The notes: generated by a model from the letters alone, not told the origin. A stretch of DNA of 10,000 nt from Actinidia chinensis (GCA_009663005.1 CM018900.1:11309109-11319108), one strand, 5' to 3'; counted from the stretch's first letter, positions 1 through 7,620 are shown. Translations and numbers: made by a program.

Positions 1-875
1 AACAAGACTGCACCTCCATTTCTAACAACTAATAACCACACAAGTAAAAGGAAAACGACATATGTGAAATAAGAGAGCACTTGGAACCTTGCATTTGCAA
101 AAATTAAAGATGTAACTCTCCATTGCCGGGGGCTTTGTATGTACCTCTTTCAGAGATTTCTATCTCAATCAAGGTCGCAGGGGATATTCCTGCACCGGAT
201 CTTGGCTGTTATTCCCACAGCCACAGGGAAGCTCACTCATTGGTCTTACTGTAGAAATCCATATTTATTATGAAATCAGCAGGGGAACCAAAACCATACC
301 TGCAACACCACAGAAATGAATCAACTTGCATTTAATGCGGATTTACAAAAAAGATAAAGAAAAGAACATTCAAAAAAAAATATTAGAACTACAAGATCAA
401 AGGAAATGTTATGTAAATGAAGACATAACGCAAACACGAGTTGAATCGCCAGCTTGCCAGCTTAAACAAATAATTTGTTTACATCCATAACGAGAAAATA
501 TGACAAAAACACTGAATGATGAAAATCACATCAAAAGAATAGGAATATTAGGACATACTTGGAATCTACAGCAGCTCTGGGTTCTTCTTATGCAGTCTGT
601 AACTTCTGTTTCTTAAAATGGGTCTGTAGATAAGATGATCAAACATTATTACTTAATATTCTTGTGCATGCACATTATCATCAATATAGACGATTACAAA
701 GAATTTCGCATTCACATAATCCATGGAAACATCATCATCGTTATATAGATTGTCTGAAAAAAGACATTTCCTCTACCATTAGTCTCTCCAGTAGGGTTTC
801 GTAAACATTTAACAGTAATGATTTTTGGGTTTGTTGGTTTTTTTTTTCTTTTAGGGGGGGCCTTGATTGGTTCAG
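1..875 (-). other. Probable 3' UTR / downstream flank of a minus-strand gene; no clear gene
   Basis: This stretch lies downstream of the stop codon at 876-878 read on the minus strand. A minus-strand AATAAA (plus TTTATT at 264-269) could be a polyadenylation signal, which would make roughly 260-875 a 3' UTR. Around 118-254 the base composition is more balanced, and on the minus strand an exon-like block is bounded by TTTCTACAG and AAAGAG|GTACAT. One frame there reads MSELPCGCGNNSQDP and then stops soon after. The plus strand is also open for about 67 codons (114-318) but has no ATG. Neither reading can be assigned. The rest is AT-rich, with T and A runs (839-850, 374-381) and no convincing frame. 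Confidence 0.3.
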
Positions 876-971
876 TCAATGATCAGGACCTCCATTTATG
901 TAATCGCGAGACTGCAGTGGTGGAACTTGGACCTTATCTTTTCCACGGTAGCCTTTACATGAGTATTTGAT
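876..971 (-). CDS. Candidate last coding exon of an unidentified minus-strand gene (31 aa tail)
   Basis: Read on the minus strand, the block starts after ATTAG (plus 972-974 is the complement of TAG) and ends with a TGA at 876-878. It encodes 31 residues, including SCKGYRGKDKVQVPPLQ and SRDYINGGPDH. The composition is hydrophilic, glycine-rich and free of low complexity, which looks like a genuine protein C-terminus rather than translated AT-rich DNA. The same frame stays open upstream of the TAG to about 1070 (GSRTVTHSTWEGLSR..LSSTNGLSNH). The TAG may therefore be part of a splice acceptor, or it may be a nonsense mutation in a longer exon (876-1070). I do not recognise the protein family. 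No signal peptide, membrane segment or catalytic motif is visible. Confidence 0.4.
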   Translation of the reverse strand: MKYSCKGYRGKDKVQVPPLQSRDYINGGPDH

Positions 972-1070
972 CTAATGGTTAGACAACCCATTAGTGGAAG
1001 ACAGAGCCACTTTCAGTAGGCTACAACGAGATAAACCTTCCCATGTTGAATGTGTCACAGTACGGGATCC
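972..1070 (-). pseudogene. Open frame continuous with 876-971 except for one TAG
   Basis: The 32 sense codons from 1070 down to 975 share the frame of the 876-971 exon candidate and read coding-like, with Ser, Thr and Leu well represented. A single TAG at 972-974 separates the two parts. At the upstream end the minus strand reads ACAAGGTAG|GGATCC, a possible splice acceptor with only a weak pyrimidine tract. A TAG can arise from CAG by one transition, so either a broken gene or an intron ending in ATTAG fits. The sequence alone cannot separate these; an intact homologue or a transcript would. Confidence 0.28.
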
Positions 1071-1318
1071 CTACCTTGTAAATTACATAGGTTAGAAAGA
1101 AAACTGTAAAATGATTGCCCAGAAGAAACAAAAACAAATGATAATGACTTAGAAACAGTTCTGCTATGTTATGTAGGAATATGGAAAATAGAAGAAAAAA
1201 GGGGAGAGGGAAGGAAGTGGGTCCCAAATAGGAGAATGATTTCATCTTCTGATTCCAATAGGAGGTAAAGAAATAAGAGAAGAAGGTGTGATATTGTTTT
1301 AAAAAAACAAGAAACACA

Positions 1319-1477
1319 CTGATTAAGGCATGCGGGTAACACTGGCACTTCACAGTTTGATGATGGACGAGTAGCCTTTCCATCCTCCTTTTCGTTGTTG
1401 GGCGGATTCGAAATAGCCAAAGGCTGAGATTCGGCCTGGTACTTTTTTTTTCTTCTCTCTTCCTCAAACTCAGACAA
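1319..1477 (-). CDS. Coding-like stretch, hydrophilic, probable internal exon of the minus-strand gene
   Basis: The minus strand encodes LSEFEEERRKKKYQAESQP, then LAISNPPNNEKEDGK, ATRPSSNCEVPV and LPACLNQ. A charged Glu/Arg/Lys patch is followed by a Pro/Ser/Asn-rich, disordered-looking part, a layout common in plant nuclear proteins. It is the most coding-like composition in the window. Upstream on the same strand is T-rich sequence (about 1500-1587) with possible acceptors, which fits an intron downstream of the donor at 1587. The open frame runs 1169-1528, but residues beyond LNQ become Phe/Leu-rich and look like translated intron. Exact exon ends are unclear. No family was recognised; a role in the nucleus is inference only. 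Confidence 0.45.
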
Positions 1478-1587
1478 TATAAATTTTTCCCATCTCCCTT
1501 CCCCCCTCCAATAAAAATAAGACAACAAAAGTACATGATGTACAACTTGAATGCTTTCTTAGATAAAAAGGAAAGATTTGGGCTCAC

Positions 1588-1722
1588 CTGATAGAGCGAG
1601 AGATATACCTATACACTTGTGATTGAAGCCTAATGGGAAAAACTACTAGACGGCAACATGTCCAAGTGCTGCTGCAAGTTAGCTTACGTGGTCCATTTAT
1701 TAGCTTTAGAGCCTTCTGATAC
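1588..1722 (-). CDS. Exon-like block with strong splice signals, 135 nt, minus strand
   Basis: On the minus strand a run of nine or ten T residues followed by GTTAG forms a strong acceptor ending at 1723. The block ends in CTATCAG|GTGAGC, a strong plant donor at 1588/1587. Its 135 nt length is a multiple of three. One frame is open throughout: G, then codons YQKALKLINGPRKLTC, VVFPIRLQSQVYRYISRS, ending two bases into a codon. Another frame gives VSEGSKANKWTT and then a stop, so the exon could be untranslated or terminal instead. It lies 5' of the 1319-1477 stretch in the same orientation, which supports one multi-exon minus-strand gene. The translation gives no recognisable domain. Confidence 0.42.
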
Positions 1723-2266
1723 CTAACAAAAAAAAACGTGTTCTGATTTGAAGCAAGCTTTGGAGGTTCAAGTATAAATTGTAGATGCTGAAGAAGTAGA
1801 AGATATTATTTAGAGCCGTGCCATCAACCCAGGGCAAAAAAGATCATAAAATGCCTTCCATCCCCCTCTGGTTAGATCACAGAAAAATCTCATGGGATTA
1901 AGAACAAACAAGGGCATTACGTGCAAGTGCTTTATCTCCTACCTAGAGAGGCAAAAACCATCAAATTTCTTGTTTTTCAAGAATTGTGAGTGAATTTATG
2001 AAGCATTTTTTCCCTAAGAATATTGAAATTGGGTTTTAATGAAGGAAGACCCAACTTCAAAATCGTAACAAACGCAACAAACAGCTGCGCAAGCAGTGAA
2101 AGACTACCCAATTCAAGTCTCTTTGAAATTTTCATTGATCAAATTACACAAGCACAGAAGATTCTCCAAAGAAATGCTCATCCAGGGGAAGTTATTAAAG
2201 GGAAAAAAAAAGGACAAAAACAAGAAAGAAAATCTTAAAAACAGCCATATCTTCCAATCTGATTAC
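1723..2266. other. Intron-like / unassigned sequence
   Basis: No convincing gene. On the minus strand TTTTTGCCTCTCTAG at 1943-1957 would make a good splice acceptor, with a short GC-richer stretch downstream of it (about 1920-1942). On the plus strand a 71-codon frame opens at 2023 and an overlapping 82-codon frame at 2096. Both end in Lys-rich low complexity that comes from an A-rich tract (2200-2237), and I regard them as chance frames. If the minus-strand gene is real, much of this would be introns between its exons. Confidence 0.3.
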
Positions 2267-2340
2267 CTGAAGCTTTTCAAACAGAAGCACCGGGCATGGC
2301 ATAGCAATCATAAACAAAAGCGAGGTATAGTCTCCAAAGG
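2267..2340 (-). other. Weak exon-like block, hydrophobic, minus strand
   Basis: On the minus strand the block follows GACTTTAG and ends at AAGCTTCAG|GTAATC, a good donor. In one phase it encodes FGDYTSLLFMIAMPCPV followed by LLFEKLQ, a hydrophobic, membrane-like stretch. The other frames stop within the block. Its phase does not match that of the hydrophobic block at 2436-2548 upstream, so joining the two directly is not supported. Short AG..GT intervals of this size arise often by chance. Confidence 0.2.
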
Positions 2341-2355
2341 CTAAAGTCTAAAACA

Positions 2356-2535
2356 TTGTGTCCACACATAAAATATATTTCCGGAGTAAAGAAGAGGAAC
2401 AAGGCGTACAAGTGTACCTATGCCGAAAACTTTACCCAGTGGCCAGGCTTGGCCGGGCACATGAATACCATCAGTATGACCATGATTATCAAAGCCAAAA
2501 GGTCTCCTAACCTCCGTTTTCCATCAACCTGCCAC
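2356..2535 (+). pseudogene. Degenerate C2H2 zinc-finger-like frame (SUPERMAN-type lookalike), plus strand
   Basis: A 60-codon frame contains KAYKCTY (about residues 17-23) and FTQWPGLAGHMNT (about 27-39). This resembles the plant single-finger pattern YxCxxC-x-F-x5-L-x2-HMN found in SUPERMAN-type repressors, in which the finger normally carries QALGGH. Important defects are visible: the second Cys is missing, the Cys-to-Phe spacing is one residue short, and the final His is out of frame by one base. It could be a frameshifted finger remnant, or a chance reading antisense to the open minus-strand frame at 2421-2548. About 380 bases downstream (2786-2817) the plus strand reads VDTE and then, after a two-base shift, LRLVGG and a stop, faintly like a C-terminal EAR repressor motif. 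The two weak resemblances are in the expected order, but that is not proof. Confidence 0.22.
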
Positions 2536-2548
2536 TGAATTGGCAGAC
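2421..2548 (-). CDS. Open minus-strand segment with a predicted membrane span; possible exon 2436-2548
   Basis: After CCCTTAG on the minus strand (acceptor at 2550-2549) a frame reads LPIQWQVDGKRRLGD, then LLALIIMVILMVFMC, then PAKPGHWVKFSA, and stops at 2418-2420. A positively charged stretch followed by about 15 strongly hydrophobic residues is what a single transmembrane span looks like. A donor-like GG|GTAAAG at 2436/2435 could end the exon after 37 whole codons. It directly opposes the zinc-finger-like plus frame, so at most one is real. No family was recognised. Confidence 0.28.
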
Positions 2549-2579
2549 CTAAGGGTTACCAACTGGGGGTCACCTATTA

Positions 2580-2852
2580 TCAAGGCACCTGCGGTCCAGC
2601 AGGTTTTGGTGGTTCAGGCCTAGGCCTCCACCACTGTGGAACATAGTCTCGGGTTGCTAGTTTATGGGGCGGGGGGGGGGTTGTCACAACGCTCATCTGA
2701 AAGAAACAGTGACCATCGACCACAGGGTGCTGCAAAGGGAGAGTGAATGAAGATGGGAGAGGTCCACTTCTGGACGAGGGTTGAAGTTGACACAGAGAAT
2801 TGAGGCTGGTCGGAGGTTGACAAGGCTTCAATACGATAAGTATCAATATCAA
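2580..2852 (-). CDS. Proline-rich 90 aa open frame, minus strand, unidentified
   Basis: This frame starts at ATG 2850-2852 and ends in tandem stops near 2577-2582. It is rich in Pro, Ser, Leu and Gln. An internal ATG (2694-2696) lies directly behind TTTCTTTCAG, a good splice acceptor, and opens MSVVTTPPPPHKLATRDYV, PQWWRPRPEPPKPAGPQ. A donor-like CCGCAG|GTGCCT follows at 2589/2588, giving 36 whole codons. The hydrophobic block at 2421-2548 lies next on this strand, but the gap is only 40 nt and the phases do not agree. The run of ten C residues in PPPP (2671-2680 on plus, as G) is a likely slippage site. A proline-rich N-terminal part of a small membrane protein is conceivable; a chance frame in a GC-richer patch is equally possible. 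Confidence 0.25.
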   Translation of the reverse strand: MILILIVLKPCQPPTSLNSLCQLQPSSRSGPLPSSFTLPLQHPVVDGHCFFQMSVVTTPPPPHKLATRDYVPQWWRPRPEPPKPAGPQVP

Positions 2853-3453
2853 AAAACTAGATCTGCAATAATTCTTTTTTCCTCCCCTCTTTTTGGTCTG
2901 CAGTTAAAGTTATGATACAAGAGGAAGGGAAATTTGCGTAGTACTAAATATTTTTAGGATAGTAGAACTTGTGACTAGCAGAGAGAGAGCGCAATGCGAT
3001 GTCCGTTGTAAAGATAGGCCTCATAGGCTGGTAACGCCTAAGGCTAGCTAGTAGCACGCGTCGTGCATCTCAGAGCTCCCGTAATCAATAAAGCAACGAT
3101 TTGACAAAGTTAACTTTTTCAAAAAATAGCCTTGTAAGCCACATATTTGGAATTTAAAGAAACAGAGACAAAGAAAAAAATAGAGGATACTAAAAATAAA
3201 ATTAAAATAAAATGTGAGTTAATTATTTCACTTTATATCTCCTTAAAATTTCAGATAAATTACACAAAACCTACCCGCCACTCCCTTCCATGAGATACTA
3301 AAATTACACTTGCTTTCTTTATCCCTTTCTTTTTTAGATATATAAATAACCAAAATGAAAGATATTTTTATTGTGATATTTTCTATAAATGAGCTCTTTT
3401 TTTGTCTCTAGTAAATTTAGTTGATCTATAAAGTAATTATTATTTTTTTTTTA
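2853..3453. other. AT-rich intergenic stretch; no gene seen
   Basis: No supported frame on either strand. A short GC-richer patch at 2990-3080 includes a perfect GCACG / CGTGC mini-inverted repeat (3054-3058 and 3062-3066). The rest is A/T homopolymer-rich non-coding DNA. Confidence 0.5.
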
Positions 3454-3690
3454 TTAGTGAACTATTTGTAAATTTAAAATAGATTTTTAGATTGCTCTCG
3501 TCAAGTAGTAAAAGGTTAAAATGTTATAAAAATTTGATCAAACTTGAAAAAAAGCTCACTAAGATTGAAAAAAAAACTCTAAATAATATCACTAACCACT
3601 CCATAAATGTTAAGTTTTATATGAATGATTGTTTTTGCATTTGAACAAGATTTATTGCTTAGTATATAATTTGGTCAAACGATTAAATAA
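3454..3690 (+). repeat. AT-rich dispersed repeat, copy 1
   Basis: The copy starts near TTAGTGAACTATTTG and contains the core AGATTGCTCTCGTCAAG (3490-3506), then TATAAAAATTTGATCAAAC (about 3525-3542) and AAAAAAAGCTCACTAAG. It ends with AGTATATAATTTGGTCAAAC (3661-3680). The same blocks recur at 3727-3915 and 9160-9400 with substitutions and indels. The 21-mer at 3661-3681 matches the reverse complement of 9166-9186 at 19 of 21 positions. No coding capacity. The family name is unknown to me; a non-autonomous transposon or a simple decayed repeat is possible. Confidence 0.5.
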
Positions 3691-3726
3691 AGTTACAAAA
3701 AAAATAAAAAAAAATATTTTATTCAG

Positions 3727-3915
3727 AAATTAGCTATTTTCTTTCCCCTAATTGAACTTTATATTTTGTTTTTAAGTGAAAACGAGAAAGTTGAAAAAAA
3801 AAAAATAAAATAAAATTAGCTATTTTTTTATAAATTTGAACAAAATATTTACATTTCAGATTCCTCTCATCAAGTGAAGCTAAAAAATATGAACCGATGA
3901 AAAAAAGCCGAGCTC
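3727..3915 (+). repeat. AT-rich dispersed repeat, copy 2, with an internal exact 14-bp duplication
   Basis: AAATTAGCTATTTT occurs exactly at 3727-3740 and 3813-3826. Between them lies TTTTTAAGTGAAAAC, which recurs near 9314-9328 as GTTTAGTGAAAAC. Next comes CAGATTCCTCTCATCAAGTG (3857-3876), the counterpart of 3488-3507 in copy 1 and of TAGGACTCTCTTGTCAA at 9362-9378, and finally GATGAAAAAAAGCCGAGC. An open minus-strand frame across it (3734-3940) is low-complexity Phe/Leu and Lys, and I do not treat it as a gene. Confidence 0.48.
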
Positions 3916-4723
3916 CATGTTCCATGATCATACTGAACACCCCGGTAGAATTTTACAAATGGAATTGAAAGCCAAGGGCTTACTTTCTTGTGCTTGTTTT
4001 TCCAGGAACACGTTTGGATTGGGTTGGGTTATACAAGGTCAATTAATCTATAAAAAAATTAACTAAAGACGAATTTGGATTGCCTCAAATACTTCCAAAA
4101 AGATAATAAATACTTCCTGATTAAAAATTTGGAATGCCAAAATAAAAACACCCTCAAAATACTCAAAGAAAACTGTAACCACATCCCCAATAAAAACACC
4201 AATGAAAAAAGAAAGTTTTTTTTTTTATTCTTAATAACATTTCTTAGCAGAACATTGGGAATTATTTATTCAAACCTTTACTCCAGTCTTTTAATTTTCT
4301 CTTTTGACTCTTTGGGGTTTTAACGAAATGTACTTTATTTATTTGTTCTAGATTGGGCAACTTTTGAATAAATGGTTTAAAAATATTAGTCCTACGAAAA
4401 AAAAATATAAATAAAAAGTATAATGATAAGGGAGACAATCCCAATAATCCCAATAATTTGAACCTTTTGAACTTTAAAAACGTAAAAAGTATATATGGCC
4501 AGTTGATGACAATAATATAATACTATTTTTGTTTCATATTTTGATTTTTTTTTGAAAAAAACTTAACTTTTTAAGAGAATATAATCATTAATCTACATTT
4601 ATATTGACTCCTTTAATGTTATACATGTACATTAATTTTGATTTTTGGTTTTGGTTGAAATGGTGTGGAAAAGAAATGGTAAAAATTAAAAAAAAAAATT
4701 GCTTACTTTTCTTTATTGCGTTG
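3916..4723. other. AT-rich non-genic region with short direct repeats and possible element termini
   Basis: CGTTTGGATTGGGTTGGG (4011-4028) and AATTTGGATTGCCTCAAATAC (about 4072-4092) resemble the TTTGGATT-type heads of plant miniature elements, but no matching far end was found. Exact repeats are AAATACTTCC at 4087-4096 and 4108-4117, and AATAAAAACACC at 4141-4152 and 4189-4200. Open frames at 4075-4323 (plus) and 4262-4453 (minus) are Lys/Asn- or Phe/Leu-rich low complexity and are not credible genes. Confidence 0.4.
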
Positions 4724-4770
4724 CACAAAAATCATCCAATACACTGATGGGTATTGTATGCATTTTTGTG
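4724..4770. repeat. Two-part hairpin (inverted repeat)
   Basis: CACAAAAAT (4724-4732) pairs perfectly with ATTTTTGTG (4762-4770). Inside it CAATAC (4737-4742) pairs with GTATTG (4751-4756) around an 8 nt loop. The two helices are separated by unpaired bases (4 nt on the left, 5 nt on the right). A small cruciform or transposon relic is more likely than a miRNA precursor, since the stem is short. Confidence 0.5.
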
Positions 4771-4772
4771 AC

Positions 4773-5235
4773 CCCAGCATTGATAATAATTTTAAACAGA
4801 TGGGGGACGTAAGTGCCAATTATCATTTCCCTTTCCCATTGGCTGGGCATTTGAGATTTATGGACTCCTTGCTTTACGCGGCAAACGCGTGAGATCCCCA
4901 AGTGTCCACGCTTAATACGACTGTGAACACATATAAATCAAAGGTTTGAGCTAAAAATAAAGCTTCCCTGTGGGGAAAATTTACAGTTTAATCCCCCCCC
5001 ACCTTTATCAAGTGTCATACTGCCCTTCGATTAAGGGTCAAGTAGTCTCATTCTATAAGTTCACATAGACTCTTCCGTATTTAATCGAACAAACAAAGGG
5101 AGGAGGATCATATTGATTCTGCCCTTAAAGTGTAAGGATCTAACTGACATAATTTAAATTAAATGTGTAAAATAGTTTTAGCAGAATAAAAATGTAAAAA
5201 GTATAATTATAGTTTCTTTTCTTTCTGGTCAGGGG
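4773..5235. other. Intergenic; no supported gene
   Basis: Somewhat higher GC at 4800-4920, with an ACGCG / CGCGT mini-inverted repeat near 4875-4890 and an 8-nt C run at 4993-5000. A 62-codon minus-strand frame (4713-4901) has unremarkable composition, and its 3' part lies in the hairpin above. I see no support for a gene. Confidence 0.45.
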
Positions 5236-5238
5236 CTT

Positions 5239-5396
5239 TGGGCCACGTTTCTGCGATTTAGACTTTGGACCCGATTAGACTTTAACGTTTATAAGACAAA
5301 AAAAAAAAAAAACGCTTTTTACTCCTAAGTTAAAGCTCCAGACAGCTTGATAGTCAAGCCTCATCTTTCTTTATTCAATCTCTCTCAGAAAAGGTC
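5239..5396 (+). promoter_or_regulatory. Candidate plus-strand promoter and CT-rich 5' leader
   Basis: TGGGCC at 5239-5244 matches the plant site II element (TGGGCY, bound by TCP factors) seen in many housekeeping promoters. TTTATAA at 5288-5294 is TATA-like. About 70 bases further is a pyrimidine-rich stretch (5362-5389, CATCTTTCTTTATTCAATC and CTCTCTC), typical of plant 5' leaders. AAAAG|GTCTAT at 5396/5397 is a weak donor. Each motif is individually weak. Their order and spacing, followed by long T-rich sequence, support a plus-strand transcription start. Confidence 0.3.
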
Positions 5397-6460
5397 TATC
5401 GCTTTTCCACAGCTATAGTCCATTCAGATTAGTAATGTTCTTTTATAGATGAGTCCTTTTGGGTTGTTGTTGGAGTCTTTAACTTGTATATTGTGATTTC
5501 TGTTTCAGTTTTTTTGGGCGGTATTTTTTTGGATTTGGGATATTTGTGAAATGGGTATTAGAATGCATTAGTTTTAAGATTTTTTTGATTGAGTGAGATT
5601 TTTCTTTGAAAATTATCCGAAATTAATAGATTCTTCTGCAGTTTAACTCTATTTTTATCGTCGTGTTTGAATTGTGTTTTGGTCTGTATTGTTCCTAAGT
5701 AGCAGGTTATACGTTATTATGTAGCCTTCTCAAAACCCTTAATTTGTCATATTTGCTAATTATGATAAAATGGAAGTGGTAAAATATTTTTAATACTATT
5801 ACCATTAGCTTTGTAAAATAGATTGTTTTCTGTCACTAACGATAGAATATCGTTGCCGACATTGCCCTTCTTTTGCTTTAGTTATGATAGCTGTTTCTGC
5901 TAAAGAAACACTGAGTTATTTATTGATTCTACTGGACAAATCAACAAAGATATGTAAAAATGTTATTACTCGGTGTGTTATATTGCACTGGAGTTGTTCA
6001 TTAGAAAATAGTGAAAATAGTGTGTTTTATATGCACTGTTGTCGCATTAGAATAGATGAAAAATAGTGTGTTAAATGTTATGAATTTTGTGATAAAAGAA
6101 GAAATTGTGTGATATTTCCTTTTTATTTATTTTTTCGATGCTTTTTACTATAGGTTGTGGGGGTGATGTTATGTTATACTTTGGACGCACCATAGCACCA
6201 TTTGGGTATGTATTGTAGCCACTCCCTGGTGCTAAAAGGGAGAACACATTTGCTTTTGGAACTTTTTATTTGCTATAGAACCACCATTTTGCTATAGAAT
6301 TAGATTTATACTCAACCTCTATCAACTACTATGATTCAATGCTAGTGTAAGGAAAAAATTAGTGTAATAACTTGTTTGTTTTTATGATCTACTTTTCTTT
6401 GTCGAGCAGCAAAAGTTTTGGGTTTACTTTAGATTGTTAGTTTTTCCTATTTTCTGTAGT
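5397..6460 (+). other. T-rich, leader-intron-like sequence
   Basis: 5430-5880 is strongly T-biased on the plus strand and ends in CTTTTGCTTTAG at 5870-5881, a good acceptor. A second good acceptor, CCTATTTTCTGTAG, ends at 6460. A 60-codon frame between them (5884-6066) begins MIAVSAKETLSYLLILLDK but soon becomes AT-driven, with repeated AAAATAGTG units, and I do not support it as a gene. TTTGCTATAGAA is exactly repeated at 6269-6280 and 6288-6299. I read the whole block as one or two leader introns or as intergenic DNA. Confidence 0.35.
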
Positions 6461-6762
6461 GTGAAAGTTTCCTATTCCAAATGGAGTACGAAGACGATAC
6501 CAACACTCCAAGCCGAAAATACGTTTCGTCTATCTCGGTAGACCTTTATTTTGTATCAATTTCTCCACGGAATAGGAATTTAGAACTACCGTTGACGGAT
6601 CATAAATAATATATTGATTCAGATGTTGATGACCACCCTTTATCCCATGCATTCTGGATTGTGACACGTCACAAGAAATTATTAGGTAACACAATTATTC
6701 AACCTTTTGGTGTTGCAACTTTCGGTTTTGCGTTTATTGGAGTGACATGTTCATTGACGTGA
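6461..6762 (+). pseudogene. Coding-like frame with one internal stop (MEYEDD...)
   Basis: Right after the acceptor at 6460 and 20 bases of leader, ATG 6481 opens MEYEDDTNTPSRKYVSS, ISVDLYFVSIS, PRNRNLELPLTDHK and stops at TAA 6607-6609. The same frame then stays open to 6760 as YIDSDVDDHPLSHAFWIVT, RHKKLLGNTIIQPFG, VATFGFAFIGVTCSLT. The result is about 93 sense codons with a single stop and a balanced, protein-like composition. AG|GTAACA at 6685/6686 would be a good donor. This looks like a broken coding exon. A separate 42-residue small protein from 6481 is the alternative. I do not recognise the family. Confidence 0.35.
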
Positions 6763-7334
6763 AATGTGTAGAAATATATGAATACCAAGCTTGGCACATA
6801 CCGGAGGATAGAAGTCCCTGAAATGTGTGTTCGACTAGACAAAGAATATGGAACAACCAATGCCCGGTCTTAGGGTTAAATTTTTAAACAAATATGTAAC
6901 TTATCAAACAAGATCACGCTGATAATGAGTTGCTCAATGTTCCCGTATCTTGCTTCGCCGGCCATTGGCTAACAATTTGACTACGACGATTACCATAGGT
7001 ATCCATTTCTCCTTACCCATCTATTCTCTTTGTAATTTTCTTTTAAGCTATGTTTGGATTTATGATTGGTGGAGGAAGGGAAAGGACAGGATAGGACGGG
7101 ACGGTTCAGATTGAATATTTGTCTCTTACATTTTTTCCATCAACAATCCCTCGTCGATCGAGCCTTATGAAATTATATTACTCTCACATTTCAATGTTTT
7201 ACAGTTTTGTTCATGGAAGATTAACCCTATGAGATCTTAAAACCTGACACGGTTCGAAAAAGTCTTCTCAGAGCTTGCCCATTCGGAAGTAGTTTAGGTT
7301 TCTTCTCCACCAGCTGTAGAGAAAATACGGTTAA
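6763..7334. other. Unassigned, with a G-rich transposon-like head
   Basis: No supported frame. At 7047-7104 TAAGCTATGTTTGGATTT is followed by G-rich GGTGGAGGAAGGG and AGGACAGGATAGGACGGGAC, the look of one end of a plant MITE. No matching inverted end was found downstream, so the element may be truncated, or this may be a coincidence. The remainder is mixed, moderately AT-rich sequence. Confidence 0.3.
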
Positions 7335-7620
7335 CTTGGGATTCCGGTAAACAAGTTAGTTATTGTGCAAACAAATCTCTCGAATGCAAATGAAGAGCAT
7401 GTTGAAACAGTTCTTGGAGGCTCGGGCGAGAGGACTGCTTCGAGGGAGTTAATGCTTTGAAAACTCTTAATCCGATTAACAAAACGATGCACTGATAATA
7501 GGATAAAATTGCTAACCTCAAAGGGTCAAAATTAAGTACGATTTATGGAGAAATTTTGTGCGAAGAGCCAAAGTACTTCCGAAGGACTTCCAGTTGTCTG
7601 CCAACATTGATATGCCTTGA
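7335..7620 (+). pseudogene. Two coding-like fragments in different frames, unidentified
   Basis: The first fragment (7335-7460) reads LGIPVNKLVIVQTNLSNAN, EEHVETVLGGSGERTASREL, then stops. The second (7516-7620) reads PQRVKIKYDLWRNF, VRRAKVLPKDFQLSANIDMP, then stops; it has no start codon of its own. Both have hydrophilic, protein-like composition unlike the surrounding AT-rich frames, and neither has clear splice borders. Together with 6461-6762 and 7909-8228 they suggest the decayed remains of one coding region on the plus strand. No domain was recognised; a passing likeness of LPKDFQL to the end of histone H3 is too short to use. Confidence 0.28.

Noticed and set aside
114..320. About 67 open plus-strand codons without an ATG
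   Set aside because: There is no start and no splice context, the opposite strand is also partly open, and the composition does not favour either.
1021..1587. 188-codon minus-strand open frame, the longest in the window
   Set aside because: Much of it is Phe/Leu/Tyr-rich translation of T-rich sequence, and it runs through the likely intron below the 1587 donor and through the exon-like 1319-1477 block in a different frame from the coding-like one.
2023..2344. Two overlapping plus-strand frames of 71 and 82 codons
   Set aside because: They end in Lys-rich low complexity from an A-rich tract, overlap each other in different frames, and have no domain or splice support.
3734..4453. Small frames of 63-82 codons on both strands
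   Set aside because: They are driven by A/T homopolymers and repeats (Lys/Asn or Phe/Leu runs) and have no protein-like composition.
5884..6066. 60-codon plus frame starting right after a good acceptor
   Set aside because: Only the first twenty or so residues look protein-like; the rest includes repeated AAAATAGTG units, and no donor follows in frame.
7552..7620. Histone H3-like ending (LPKDFQL compared with the H3 C-terminus)
   Set aside because: The likeness covers only about seven residues, and the preceding residues do not resemble the histone fold.
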